NCBI RefSeq assembly: GCF_037176765.1
Contig: NC_090021.1
Location: forward strand, 148,745,074 to 148,809,073
Reading direction: 5' to 3'
Length of the DNA stretch: 64,000 bases
Source of the DNA: Anolis sagrei
Lineage: Eukaryota; Chordata; Lepidosauria; Squamata; Anolidae
The position numbers were made by a program, and so were the translations under genes. Position 1 is the first letter of the stretch; the number at the start of each line of letters is the position of its first letter. The notes below the pieces were generated by a model, which was given only the letters and a program-made list of their open reading frames with translations, searched no databases and was not told the DNA's origin. Shown here piece by piece: positions 20,755 through 31,909 of this stretch.

Positions 20755-23700
20755 CTGGATCCGGCACAGTCTGGCTTTAGTCCGGGGCATGGAACTGAGA
20801 CAGTTTTAGTCACCTTAGATAGGAGGAGTGTGTCCCTGTTGGTTCTGCTGGACCTCTCAGCAGCCTTCGATACCGTCGACCACGGTATCCTTCTGGGATG
20901 CCTTTCAGGAATGGGCCTTGGAAATACTGTTTTACAGTGCCTTCGGTCCTTTTTGGAAGGTCGCACCCAGAAGGTGTTATTGGGGGACACCTGTTCAACC
21001 CACAACCATTGTCTTGTGGGGTTCCTCAGGGTTCAATATTGTCTCCCATGTTGTTTAACATCTACATGAAGCCGCTGGGGGAGATCATCCGGAGTTTCAG
21101 GGTGTGGTGTCATCTGTACGCAGATGATGTCCAACTCTGTCATTCCTTCCCACCTCCTACTAAGGAGACTGTTCAGGTCCTGAACCGGTGCCTGACTGCT
21201 ATGACGGTCTGGATGAGGGCAAACCAATTGAAATTGAATCCAGACAAATCAGTTGTAAGGCCAAACAAGGCATAGGGTTACAGCCTGTGCTGGATGGGGT
21301 TACACTCCCCCTGAAGACGCAGGTTCACAGCTTGGGTGTGATCTTGGATTCATCGCTGAGCCTGGAACCCCAGGTCTCAGCGGTGACCAGGAGAGCATTT
21401 GCACAGTTAAAACTTGTGCGCCAGCTGCGCCCGTACCTCGGGAAGTCTGACTTGGCCATGGTGGTCCATGCTCTGGTTATATCCCATATAGACTACTGCA
21501 ATGCTCTCTATGTGGAGTTGCCTTTGAAGACTGTCTGGAAGCTTCAAATGGTCCAATGGTCAGCAGCCAGGTTACTAACGGGAGCAGCGCTCAGAGAGCA
21601 TACAACTGCTCTGTTGCGCCAGCTCCACTAGCTGCCGATTTGCTACTGGGCACAATTCAAAGTGCTGGCTTTAGCCTATAAAGCCCTAAATGGTTCTGGC
21701 CCAACTTGCCTGTCCGAACGTGTTTCCTCCTATGAACCAACTAGGGTGTTAAGATCATCTGGGGAAGCCCTGCTCTCAGTCCCACCTACGTCACAAGTAC
21801 ATTTGGCGGGGACAAGAGACAGGGCCTTCTCAGTGGTGGCCCCTTGGCTGTGGAATGCCCTTCCTACAGATATTAGGTCGGCCCCCTCCCTGTTGACATT
21901 TCAGAAGAAAGTGAAGACCTGATTGTTCAAGCAGGCATTTGAATAGGTAGTGTAATGAACATAGGAATATGGAACAATACATTGACTGTATGCTACTGTT
22001 TTAAGATTTGTCTTCAAGATTTCTCTTCGAATCCACTATCAAGGAACTGAATGTGCGGTTGTCTTCAAACTTTCCTAACAGTGTGGCAATAATTTCTTCC
22101 TAGGTCAGGAGCACAATTTCAACAAATACGACGATGATTTTATTTCTGACTTAAACACACCATATGATTATGAATCTGTCATGCATTATGGGCCATATTC
22201 ATTCAACAGAAATAGTAGCATCCCTTCAATTACAACTAAAATTCCAGAATTCAATGATGTGATTGGGCAAAGCCAGGATTTGAGTAGGGTAGACCTACAA
22301 AGACTGAACCGCATGTACAATTGTGGTAAGTTGATATCTTTTTTTGTGTATTTAGATTCTCTTTGGGAATGTTTATTTTTTTTTACTCTATTAAATTGGA
22401 AAGAGACAATGAAGTCATTTCTGTTCTGCTTCACTTCAGTGGCACGTGGAATTCTGTAGGGGCTTCCTTTAAGTGCAGAAATATGGCCGATTTTCACAAT
22501 GGGGAATAATTGCCACAAAGCAAACTTTTTCCCCCTTTAACATGTATATGTAATTTCTGGCATATCCTACAGCTTCTAGCCTCACGCTACTTGACCAGTG
22601 TTCCTTTGAATCGATTAATATCTGTGGCATGATCCAGAATGGAAAGGATGATGCAGATTGGCAGCATACTGCAATCTCAAATAGTGGCAACAACTTTGTG
22701 GACCACTGTGCAGGTAGAGTATGAGAGCATGTCTTCTCTGGATGTATATTTCCTGTTAGCGGCAAAAATGGGACAGGGGACAGAGTCTTTTTGTGTCTGT
22801 GTTGCTTGCCTTCTCCGCCAGGTGGAGTTGTGCAGTCATGTCCTTGTTTATCAGGTTGACCGAGTTGAAACAACTGGAGCAAACAAGAGTTGCTTCTTTA
22901 TGGTCACATAATATTTGTGCTATTCTTAGAAGTAAAACTCCAATGCTGTGTAAGTTTGTCAGACAGAAGGAAAGTTATCCACGCCACACAGTATTGCAAC
23001 CGAATCCTAACATTCATCTATCTGAGGAACTGTAGAAGGTCATAGACTTGCAAATGCACTACTCCTGTTGTTGTTCATTCGTTCAGTCACTACCAACTCT
23101 TCATGACCTCATGGACCAGCCCACGACAGAGCTCCCTGTCGGCCGTCACCACCCCCAGCTCCTTCAAGGTCAATCCAGTCACTTCAAGGATGCCATCCAT
23201 CCATCTTGCCCTTGGTCAGCCCCTCTTCCTTTTTCCTTCCATTTTCCCCAGCATCATTGTCTTCTCTAAGCTTTCCTTTCTTCTCATGATGTGACAAAGT
23301 ACTTCATCTTTATCTCTGCTATCCTTCCCTCCAATGAGCAGTCGGGTTTATTTCCTGAAGAATGGACTGGTTGGATCTTCTCGCTGTCCAACGCACTCTC
23401 AGAACTTTCCTCCAACACCACAGCTCAAAAGCATCTATCTTCCTTCACTCAGTCTTCCTTATGGTCCAGCTCTCACATCCATAGGTGACTACGGGGAATA
23501 CCATTGCTTTTACTATGCAAAACTTCGTTGCCAGTGTTATGTCTCTACTCTTCACTATTTTATCGAGATTGGTCATTGCTCTCCTCTCAAGGCACTACTC
23601 CTGGTCACTGTCAAAACTTAAGCATCTAGGCTAAGATCTGAGTCCAAGAGAACACATTAGCCGGAAATCTGAGATTTCCGTGGAAGTGTATCCCATCCAG

Positions 23701-26700
23701 CACGGGATTAATCTCTGTCCTTGATTTGTCTTTTGATTGATCTTTTGCCAGAGGGAGCTTCAGTTTATTTGTCCTCATCCCACCCATTACTGACAGCAAA
23801 CGCTAGCTTCGCACAACAACCAGCTTCTTTGCTACTGGATGTACAGGAAAGAGTGGAATATCATTAAATTTAGGCTCCAAGCTGGATACATATCAGGGCT
23901 GCAGTGGTTAAACTGCTAAGCTGCAGAACTTTCTGACCAGAAGGTTGGCAGTTCAAATCCATAGGGTGGGTGAGCTTCTGTTGTTAGCCCCAGCTTCTGC
24001 TAAGTGACTCTCCCTCCCCCCTCCAAAATTAGTCTGCTGTTATTGTTGTTGCTAGCTATTATTGTTATGTTGTTTTATGCTGTTTTATGCTGTCTTGATT
24101 GTTATTGCTCTGTTTTTAATTGTATTGTGCCTTGGGCTTGGGCCCCATTTAAGCCACCCCACAGGCCCGTAGCCAGGATTTCGATTTGGGGGGGGGGGGT
24201 GAGTTTTTTTCAGGGGAGGTTTTGGGGGGGGCGACGAATGAGTTTCGGGGGGGGGGGGCTGAGTCTGAGTGAAAGAGGGTCTACCCTAGCAAACCTTTTG
24301 TATCATTACCCCAATACCCCCATGCATATGGGATATATTGAGTATGGTGATCAGATCATGATATGAATAAACATAACAGTTTAAATAATGCACCAGTAAG
24401 GCCTTTTCGCGAATTTCGGGGGGGGGGGCTGAAGCCCCTCAAGCCCCCCCTCCCCCCGGCTACATGCCTGCCGCCCCAAGTCCCTTCAGGGAGATGGAGG
24501 CGGGGTAGAAAAATAAAGTTCTTCTTCTTCTTCAGTTCGAAAACATGCAAATGTGAGTAGATCAATAGGTACCGCTTTGGTGGGAAAGTAACAGTGCTCC
24601 ATGCAGTCATGCCAGCCACGTGACCTAGAAGGCTTCTACAGACAACGGCAGCTCTTTGGCTTGGAAATGGAGATGAGCACCAACCTCAAGAGTCGGACTT
24701 GACTAGATTTAATGTAAAAGGGAAAACTTTACCTTTAGCTGGATACACAAACAGGGGATGAAGGAGCTCTCAGAATAAAGGACTGCCCCATCTCATCTGC
24801 TTGAGCATTACATTACTCACTCTCACGTGGCCTGATTAGGGCTAAGGCTAAGTAGGGCCATCTTACTCGCTTGTCCGAGCCTAATTCCACTCTGCTCTTC
24901 CTCTTTTTCTTATTCCCTTCTCAAGAGTCCTGGATGGACTTCTTCTCTACGTCTTTCTCCTTCACTTCCAATTTCATAGCACACAGCATCTTCCATCTTA
25001 TTTCCATATGTGCATCTCCAAGCTCCTTCTCCCTGTCAACCCCAAGGAGAAACATGAGATTAAGATGTATTGGAGTCACTGTTTTTACATTAGGAAGTCA
25101 TATTAAATTTTACTCAAATTGCTTCTGCATAGACATTCAGACATTGCCCCATTTGTCTCAGTCATTTGCGCAGTCTGTTGTTATCAGGAGATAGGACAAC
25201 AACATCTGCTTCTATCTGCTTTGTAGAGATGGGATATTTTATGCGTCTGGACACTACAGCAGGACAGTCAGGCGAATCAGCCGTTTTGGAATCCCGGATC
25301 CTTTACCCAAGAAGGAATGAAAAATGCCTTCAGTTTTTTTATAAATTTGATGGAAGTCTACAAGATGAACTCATTATTTGGATTAAAAGTGATGACGGAA
25401 CTGGAAATGTTCGGAAGACAGCTAAACTACAAACCATCTCTGGTAAGCCTTGAACTTTCATCTTTTATTTACAACAAGGTTAATAATTAAATTTCCAACA
25501 GCACCACTTAGATATGGATTTTTCATACCCAGAATATACCGTATTTCATCACATAATAGTTGCCCCGGTGTATAAGTTACACTCCCATTTTTGGGGTGCC
25601 ATAATCTAATCTTGACATTTCTCACATAATAGACGCACCCACACAAGCCCTGTATCTGCAAAGGGGAGAGGCAAGCAGGTTTGTAAAATGCATTTTTTCA
25701 TTGCATAATGGTCGCCACTTCATAGTAGTTGCATTGTGACTATTATGTGGTGAAATAGGTAAATGGTTTGTGTAATAAAGTCTGGAATACATTTTAATGA
25801 TGTAATATTATAGGAACAAAACAAAAGCATCCAGAAATGATGAATGGCAGTTCAAAGCAGATAATCTGGGTTTTATATGTCAGTGTAGATGGGGCCTAAG
25901 GCTGGATCTAGACTGTCCTATGTCCCAGGATCTGATCCCAGATTATCTTCTTATCCCAGATTATCTGGCAGTGTGGACTCATATAATCCAGTTCAAAGCA
26001 GATAATTTGGGATCAGATCCTGGGATATAGAGCAGTGTAGATTCAGCCTGAGTCTGACTAGGGAAGCAACAGAAAGTGGTTCCCTCCACCAAATATATTT
26101 GAAGTAAGAAGTAGGTCTAATGGTTTTAAGTTACATGAGGGTCAATTTAAATTGAACATTAGAAGTAACTTCTTTGCAATAAGAATTTTGATGCCATCTG
26201 TACACTGATGATGTCCAACTCTATCACTCATTTCCACCAAATGCTAAGGAGGCTGTCCAAGTCCTGAACTGGTGCCTGGCCACTGTGACAGTCTGGTTGA
26301 GGGCGAGCAAATTGAAGTTGAATCCAGACAAGACAGAGGTCCTCCTGGTCAGTCACAAGGCCTAACAGGGTATAGGGTCGCAACCTGTGCTGGATGGGAT
26401 CACACTCCCCTTGAAGGCACAGGTTCGCAGCTTGGGAGTTCTCCAGGATTCATCACTGAGCCTGGAATCCCAGGTTGCAACGGTGGCCAGGGGAGCGTTC
26501 GCACAATTAGAACTTGTGCGCCAGCTGCGCCCATACCTTGGGAAGTCAGACTTGGCCACGGTGGTCCACACTCTCGTTACATCTAGGATAGACTACTGCA
26601 ACGCACTCTACATGGGGTTGCCTTTGAAGACTGCTTGGAAGCTTCAAATAGTCCAACGAGAGGCAGCTAGGTTAATAACTGGGGCGGCATACAGGGAGCA

Positions 26701-29700
26701 TACAACTCCCATGTTACGCCAGCTCCACTGACTGCCAGTTTGCTACCGGGCACAATTCAAAGTGCTGGCTTTGGCCTATAAAGCCCTAAATGGCCATGGC
26801 CCAAATTACCTGTCCAAATGCATCTCCCTCTATGTACCATCACGGAGATTAAGATCCTCCAAGGGGGGCCCTGCTTTCCGTCCCGCCATTGTCACAGGCG
26901 CGATTGGTGGGGACAAGAGACAGGGCCTTCTCGGTGATTGCTCCTCGGCTATGGAACTCCCTTCCTTGTGAGATCAGGTTGGCCCCCTCCCTCCTGTCCT
27001 TTAGAAGGATGGTAAAAACTTGGCTATGGGACCAAGCTTTCGGGACAGGGCAATGAAGTGACAATGGGAAAGATGACAGGGCCAATTGGATTTGATGCGG
27101 ATGGCTAGGACGGTTTTAAATTGTGTTATTTTAAATGGTGTATTTTAATATTTAGATAAATGTTTTTTAATTATCTCCTCGTAATAATTGTATCCAGGCA
27201 TTGAATGTTTGCCATGTATATGTTGTGCTCCGCTCTGAGTCCCCTTCGGGGTGAGAAGGGTGAAATATAAGTGTTTTAAATAAATAATAATAAATAAATA
27301 ATAAATAAATAAACAATTGTTCAACAATGGAGCCAAGTGCCTAAAAAAGGGGGTGGGGTTTGGACTACTACCTGCTGGGGATGCTTTAGCCAGAGAACTT
27401 GCACCGAGCAAGAGGTTGGATTCAACAGTCCATGAGATGCCTTCCAACTCAATGTTAGCCATTTCCTATTGAGAAGCCTAATAAGATGCACCAATTACTA
27501 CAAAGGGTGTTGATGTTGTAGCAAAAATGCTCAGATCTTCTTTCTTTACAGCTGATGGAGAGCGAAACTGGAATTTAGCCACCATTCCTTTCAGGAGCAA
27601 AACTAAATTCCGATATGTTTTCCATGGCATCAAAGGAAATCCATCCAGCTCTACTGGCGGTGTTAATATCGATGAAGTCAGCTTGACAGAAACACAATGT
27701 CCCACCGGCATCTGGCAGATAAGAAACATTACTTCCCTTTTAAATAGAACCTCAAAAGGAGACAACATTTCAAGTCCTCTGTTCTATAGTTCAGAGGGTT
27801 ACTGCTTTGTGCTCAGACTTTTTCCTCATGGTCCAGCCAGCTCAACAAGCAGAAGTTATGTGGGAATCATGTTTGCTCTGTGTAGTAGCCAGAACGATGG
27901 TGTTCTGGAGTGGCCAGCTGGGAATAGGCAGGTGACCTTCACCATAGTCGATCAAGAGCCTGACATAACCCAAAGGATGTCATCAAGTCGGACCTTTACA
28001 ACAGACCCAGAAGAGCTTCATAGTAAGTTTACGGCCTATTCCATACTTCAACGTTGATTGATTAGCTGAAGTCTAGTTTTCCATGCTGTGAGGGTTGGTA
28101 AATGTAAATAAACACAAGCATTACCATAGTATTTATTTTTAAAATTATTTTTATTTTATTTAAGTAAACATATATTTGCAAGTGTTTGTTGCATACAGTG
28201 CAATACTTTCTATCTATTAATGTTCTATAATCATTTATAGAGTCGCCTCCGGGCTGAGAGGGGCGGTCAAGAAATGCAAGAAATAAATAAATAAATAAAT
28301 TTATCTGATAATATATTTCTATTAAGGGGTCACAGTATACTATCTAAATAATACATAAAAAGTAGGCTTGGGCAATCCATGGTTCTAAATGGTTCTAAAG
28401 TACTTACAAAACTAAAGTTCTGGTGGTGAAAATTTCAGAACTCTAACAAAACTCTCAAAATTTCATAATAAATGGCAGTTCCTAATTGGTTCTGCCATTA
28501 AAATCACCAATAATGAAATAATAATTAAATTTTGAAAGTTTTGTTAGAGTTCTGAAATTTTCACCACCAGAACTTTAGTTTTGTAAGTACTTTAGAACCA
28601 TTTAGAACCATGGATTGCCCAAGCCTAATAAAAAGATATCATAGATTCTTACTTTACATCCACTTCTTCTTTGTCTACAGTCTTATAGGATCCTCTATAT
28701 ACATTTTTAATTTAACTTTACATTAAGGTGTTGAATCATTGGTTGCCATTAATTAACAAAGTTGTCTAATATTTCTCCTCTTAATAATACAGTTATTTTG
28801 TCCATTATCAACATATCTATAATATATTTTTTCCTATTATTCTAAAGGAGGTATACCTGGGGTTTTCCAATATCTAGCATATACTATTCTAGCTGCCACT
28901 GTTGTGTAAAACAATATTTTTCCAAATTTCTTTCTAATTCTTCCTCAGGCATATTCAAAAGGTACATTTGAGGTGTCATTTTGAAGTTTGTGTTTAACAT
29001 TTTTTCATTACCATAGTATTTAAAGCAAGATATACCCTGCAGTATAATAAAGTAGCCATGTATAAATATGTGAGAGGAAGCCACAGGGAGGAGGGAGCAA
29101 GCTTGTTTTCTGCTTCCATGGAGACTAGGACACGGAACAATGGCTTCAAACTACAAGAAAGGAGATTCCATCTGAACATGCGGAAGAACTTCCTGACTGT
29201 GAGAGCCGTTCAGCAGTGGAACTCTCTGCCCCGGAGTGTGGTGGAGGCTCCTTCTTTGGAAGCTTTTAAACAGAGGCTGGATGGCCATCTGTCAGGGGTG
29301 ATTTGAATGCAATATTCCTGCTTCTTGGTAGGGGGTCGGACTGGATGGCCCATGAGGTCTCTTCCAACTCTTTTATTCTATGATTCTATGATTCTATGAA
29401 AGTGTAGCTTGGGCTTGTGTAACAAGTAACAGTAACTTTACTTCAGTTCAAAAGGTCAAACAGCAGCCTCTCTGAATTCACAGCCTCTCTGCTTCATGCC
29501 TTAGAAATGATTAGGCTTCAGAGAGTTGGCAGTCATTTCCTTCCTGGCTGTTTCCAGTCAGCACTCTCTTCACTCTCTGGGGTGAAAGTTACAGTTAAAA
29601 CCATTTGTCTCAGCAGCAAGCCAGAGACAGTAACCAATCAGAACTCTGGCTCCTGACTGGCTCAGCCAATCAGCTACCAACATATGTCTTCCCAGCCAAC

Positions 29701-31542
29701 CCACTTACTAGGGCTGGGCGGTTTCGTTTTGTTAATTCGTAATTCGTTAAAAATTCGTTATTTTTTTTGTTAACGAAGCGATAACGAACCATTCTGGAGC
29801 AACTTAAAAACGAAACGAATTTTTCAATTCGTTTTGTAAATGCTTCGTATTTCGTTATGTATTCGTTTCGTTATTGGTTTGAGGTCGTTTCGTTATTATT
29901 TCCGCATGTCTGGGGCAAGTTTTATAGTTGTTTTTTGTTTAATTAGTGAAAAAAAATTATAATATCACACCAACAGTCAAGAACAGAGGGAGAGGGAAGC
30001 TTCAGGAGTTCCCCCTGTCACATTTGGAGGTTTTTTAGTGTATTGCGCGGTCGCGTCCGCCATTAACGAATCGATTCGTTATTGTTTCGTTATTGTTTCG
30101 TTATTGTTTCGTTATTGTTTTGTAATTTTTTTACCATTTACGAAATTTTGTAAATATCGAACTTTTTTTTTAAAAAAAATCGGAATTCTTTTAAATATCG
30201 AAACGCAAAAAACCCCAAAAAACGAATCGATTTTAGAAACAAAATTTTCCGTTGTTACCCAGGCCTACCACTTACATCATAGTGCCTGTTTACAAATCCC
30301 CACACATGCTACTCTGCCTTGTTTTGTTAACTGTTGTTTGATTATTTTACCTTCTAGAATCTAGCCTAATACATTGCCATTTATATCCTCCCTTTTTTTC
30401 AGTATGGGGCCCAAGGAGGCTCACGATCTATATAAATAAAATGTAATGTTTGTTTGTGGGATTAACATAACTCAAAAACCACTTGACTAATTGATATGGA
30501 ATTTGGACACTACACCCCTAACAGACCAATCTGTGACCATTACTCATAAAAACCTCCAAAAGAACAGCGGAAAAGACTTTAAAACTCTCAAAGCTAAATG
30601 ACTATACATCAAATGCATTAAAATGACACCCCTCCCTGGCACCGGGTCCCGTCCTGCATGAGGGAAAAAACCAAACAGCTAAGAGAGAGGTCGCTAGAGA
30701 GAGGGAGGGAAAAGTGGCCAGTATATCCCTCTTGCTACCCCTGCCTCTCCCCTCCTAAACACTTCTGGTCCAAAGCATTTCAGATGCGGCGGGCCACTCA
30801 ACCTGCAGCTGTACATGCAGGCCTACTCCTAGTCCCTGGAAATTTCAGATGATCCAATGGGCGGCAGCCAGGTTGTTAACTGGGGCTCCTTACAGGGAGC
30901 GGTCAACCCTCCTGTTCAAGGAGCTCCACTGGCTGCCATTCATCTACCGGACCCAATTCAAGGTGCAGGTTCTTACCTACAAAGCCCTGAACTGGTTGGG
31001 ACTCGCCTACCTGCGTGACCGCATCTCTGTGTACGAACCCACACGATCTCTTCGTTCATCTGGAGAGGCCCTCCTCTCGATTCCGCCAGCATTGCAGGCA
31101 CGATTGGTGGGGACGAGAGAGAGGGCCTTTTCGGTGGTGGCCCCTCGACTCTGGAACTCACTCCCTAAGGACATCAGGCAGGCCCCAACTCTGGCAGTCT
31201 TCAGGAGGAGCTTGAAGACGTGGTTGTTCCAATGTGCCTTCCCGGATTAACGATCCCATAGCACTTTGTCTCTCTAAAGCACTTTACATTTCTTTAGGTC
31301 TGCTCATATGTCTTCCACAAATGCCACTATCACCTTTTCGTCCATGTTCAGCACTATTTCCAATTTTAATTTTACATTTGTCCTTCCCATAGTTTTAATT
31401 GTATGTTGTCTAATTGATAATGTTATATGTTATGTTTTATTTTAATTGCTTGTATTGTTGTGATTATTGCTTGTATTGTTGTATTCGGCCTCGGCCTCAT
31501 GTAAGCCGCACCGAGTCCCTTGGGTAGATGGTAGCGGGGTAC

Positions 31543-31573
<31 letters not shown>

Positions 31574-31909
31574 GTCCAGCTGCTGTGGCCTCTAGCCACC
31601 TCCTCCTCGCGAGCCGAGAGAGAAAGAGAGGCGGGTGCGCGCATGCCTACCTTCCTTACTCCGGATTCATTTTATTTAATCATAGAAGGGTACAATTTGT
31701 TTCAGCATTTCTTCTTTGTTTATTTAATTTTTGCACAACAGATGGCAGATACTTTTGGGATAAACCCACAACTACTGGATCTTTTGATCCTTTCTATAAC
31801 CAATACATAGGCCCAATGTGGGGCTGGAATTACATCCTGCCACACAGTGAATTGCACCGAAGAAAATTCCTGAAAAACGACAATCTAATCATCTTTGCCA
31901 GCTTTGAAG
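17517..31909 (+). CDS. MEP1A-like: Meprin alpha-like astacin metalloprotease, copy 1 (7 exons seen; 5' and 3' ends not found)
   Basis: The exons are 17517-17634, 19018-19193, 22104-22325, 22573-22713, 25227-25442, 27552-28022 and 31742-31909. They match exons 6-12 of the complete copy at 39415 in phase, and in length except for small in-frame differences. The product is a zinc protease of the astacin family. The catalytic motif [13 protein letters not shown] and the Met-turn SVMHY are intact. A MAM domain ([17 protein letters not shown] ... [11 protein letters not shown]-type core) and a MATH domain ([15 protein letters not shown] ... [25 protein letters not shown]) follow. Meprins cleave peptides and matrix proteins at epithelial surfaces (family knowledge). 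No stop or broken splice site occurs in the seven exons. Signal/propeptide exons are missing next to the assembly gap, and no EGF or transmembrane exon is visible in the 7.5 kb downstream. Exon 6 ([19 protein letters not shown]) is closer to human MEP1A than copy 2 is. Confidence 0.9.
17938..18385. mobile_element. Three CR1 3' fragments in alternating orientation
   Basis: 17938-18025 and 18235-18385 are minus-strand CR1 3' ends (GGGCCATCCAGTCCAACTCC; CAGATGGCCATCCAGCCTC). The plus-strand piece 18030-18235 lies between them and ends in ATTCTATGATTCT. The block sits in intron 6 of meprin copy 1. Confidence 0.8.
18427..18760 (+). mobile_element. LINE 3' fragment with Cys/His knuckle
   Basis: The frame 18427-18663 reads [20 protein letters not shown] then [20 protein letters not shown]. 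It is the same type of C-terminal region as at 6745. An A/T-rich tail ends GAAATAAAAATAAAG. Confidence 0.7.
19018..19193 (+). CDS. MEP1A-like: Meprin copy 1, exon 7 with catalytic zinc site
   Basis: 176 nt. It begins [17 protein letters not shown] and carries [20 protein letters not shown]. The three zinc-binding His, the catalytic Glu and the HEQ that follows them are all present. The acceptor is CCCACAG and the donor GTAAAT. Confidence 0.95.
19400..21980 (+). mobile_element. Long L2-type LINE copy in meprin copy 1 intron 7
   Basis: In order: endonuclease end (19411-19700, [14 protein letters not shown] ... [11 protein letters not shown]), linker (19800-20100, [20 protein letters not shown]), RT (20277-20590, [17 protein letters not shown]; 20828-21275, [16 protein letters not shown] and [11 protein letters not shown]), and C-terminus (21290-21925, [20 protein letters not shown]-type). 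Several frame breaks mean that it no longer codes. A second L2 tail is inserted at 20591-20752. Confidence 0.9.
20591..20752 (+). mobile_element. Short L2 3'-tail insertion nested in the L2 copy
   Basis: It is about 160 bp, nearly identical in layout to the 3' UTR at 11121-11272 (TTTGTATCGATGTTGTTCACC, AAAGTGGTATATAAATAAAG), and ends in (AAAT)n. It interrupts the host L2 between the VASGILG region and the next RT block. Confidence 0.85.
22104..22325 (+). CDS. MEP1A-like: Meprin copy 1, exon 8 with Met-turn
   Basis: 222 nt. It reads [20 protein letters not shown] then [19 protein letters not shown] is the astacin Met-turn, with the zinc-switch Tyr. It ends RLNRMYNC. The acceptor is CTTCCTAG and the donor GTAAGT. 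Confidence 0.95.
22573..22713 (+). CDS. MEP1A-like: Meprin copy 1, exon 9 (start of MAM)
   Basis: 141 nt, two codons shorter than in copy 2. It encodes [20 protein letters not shown] and [13 protein letters not shown], opening the MAM domain (human: TLLDHCTFEKANICGMIQ). The acceptor is CCTACAG and the donor GTAGAG. Confidence 0.92.
23065..23630 (-). mobile_element. BovB-type LINE 3' half (minus)
   Basis: Reverse complement of the BovB C-terminus (plus strand reads CCAACTCTTCATGACCTCATGG, CCCCCAGCTCCTTCAAGGTC, TCCAATGAGCAGTCGGG). It extends further 5' than the copy at 15440. Confidence 0.8.
23905..24725 (+). mobile_element. tRNA-SINE split by an L2 tail, itself split by a G-rich hAT
   Basis: The SINE head 23905-24003 (GTTAAACTGCTAAGCTGCAG, B-box-like GTTCAAATCC) and the SINE body 24533-24725 (AAAACATGCAAATGTGAGTA, ATGCAGTCATGCCAGCCACG) belong together, as the intact relative at 62800-63075 shows. 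The L2/SINE tail 24004-24532 separates them, and the hAT at 24162-24470 interrupts that tail. Confidence 0.7.
24162..24470 (+). mobile_element. G-rich non-autonomous hAT-like element, copy 1
   Basis: Inverted ends: CAGGCCCGTAGCCAGG / CCGGCTACATGCCTG. The 8-bp duplications differ at one base (CCACCCCA / CCGCCCCA). It contains several G8-G13 runs near both ends and the internal block GGGATATATTGAGTATGGTG. Confidence 0.82.
25227..25442 (+). CDS. MEP1A-like: Meprin copy 1, exon 10 (MAM)
   Basis: 216 nt. It reads [20 protein letters not shown] then [20 protein letters not shown] and [13 protein letters not shown]. The match to human MEP1A MAM ([21 protein letters not shown]) is close. The acceptor is CTTTGTAG and the donor GTAAGC. 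Confidence 0.95.
25538..25762. mobile_element. MITE with inverted ends ACCGTATTTCATCACATAAT
   Basis: The left end ACCGTATTTCATCACATAATAG and the right end CTATTATGTGGTGAAATAGGT are inverted repeats. About 225 bp, non-coding, in intron 10 of meprin copy 1. Confidence 0.7.
25895..26052. mobile_element. Palindromic MITE (CCCAGGATCTGATCCC type)
   Basis: Inverted halves: TGTCCCAGGATCTGATCCCA against GGGATCAGATCCTGGGATA. Same family as 17245. Confidence 0.7.
26195..27312 (+). mobile_element. L2-type LINE 3' half in meprin copy 1 intron 10
   Basis: The frame 26387-26731 reads [20 protein letters not shown] and [20 protein letters not shown], parallel to 21288-21630. The C-terminus lies near 26900 and the 3' UTR ends in (AAATAAT)n at 27275-27312. 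It starts at the CTGATGATGTCCAACTC (ADDVQL) block, so it is 5'-truncated. Confidence 0.88.
27552..28022 (+). CDS. MEP1A-like: Meprin copy 1, exon 11 (MAM end and MATH)
   Basis: 471 nt, one codon shorter than in copy 2. It reads [40 protein letters not shown], and on to [20 protein letters not shown]. It finishes the MAM domain and opens the TRAF-like MATH domain. The acceptor is TTTACAG and the donor GTAAGT. Confidence 0.95.
28363..28627. mobile_element. Near-perfect long hairpin MITE
   Basis: The ends TAGGCTTGGGCAATCCATGG and CCATGGATTGCCCAAGCCTA are perfect inverted repeats. The two ~120-bp arms are complementary almost throughout. It lies in intron 11 of meprin copy 1. A second copy, interrupted by a hAT, is at 60855-61845. 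Confidence 0.85.
29045..29398 (+). mobile_element. CR1 LINE 3' end
   Basis: The frame 29058-29306 matches the copy at 3600 ([40 protein letters not shown]). The tail is ATTCTATGATTCTATG. The coding part is intact over 82 codons, so this is a fairly young copy. Confidence 0.92.
29400..29705. other. Unassigned repeat-like block
   Basis: It contains direct words such as CAGCAGCCTCTCTGAATTCAC/CAGCCTCTCTGC and AACCAATCAGAACTCTGGC/CAGCCAATCAGC. It may be a decayed LTR fossil, but I cannot find paired ends. Confidence 0.3.
29708..30267. mobile_element. TTCGTTA-rich element with GGGCTGGGC ends, copy 1
   Basis: It starts TAGGGCTGGGCGGTTTCG and ends CCGTTGTTACCCAGGCCTA. The interior is rich in TTCGTTATTG and AACGAATCGAT. 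The copy at 59531-59803 has cleaner ends (GGGCTGGGC / GCCCAGCCC). Non-coding. Confidence 0.7.
30427..30660 (+). mobile_element. Helitron-type 5' fragment
   Basis: It starts TCTATATAAATAAAATGTAA then TGTTTGTTTGTGGGATTAAC, the 5' end seen in lizard non-autonomous Helitrons and shared with 32501. I do not see a clear 3' CTAG hairpin end. Confidence 0.65.
30849..31580 (+). mobile_element. L2-type LINE 3' end with (ATT)n tail
   Basis: The frame 30849-31250 (133 codons, unbroken) reads [20 protein letters not shown] and [20 protein letters not shown]. The 3' UTR ends GGTAGCGGGGTACAAATAAAG and ATT repeats. It belongs to a different L2 subfamily from 10843 or 26195, which end in (AAAT)n. Confidence 0.88.
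31742..31909 (+). CDS. MEP1A-like: Meprin copy 1, exon 12 (end of MATH), last exon found
   Basis: 168 nt. It reads [15 protein letters not shown] ... [20 protein letters not shown] then [13 protein letters not shown], matching human WDRPSRVGTY ... LKNDDLIIFVDFE. The acceptor is CACAACAG and the donor GTAGGT. If the donor is not used, translation goes on three codons (Gly-Arg-Trp) to TGA at 31918-31920. Confidence 0.92.
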
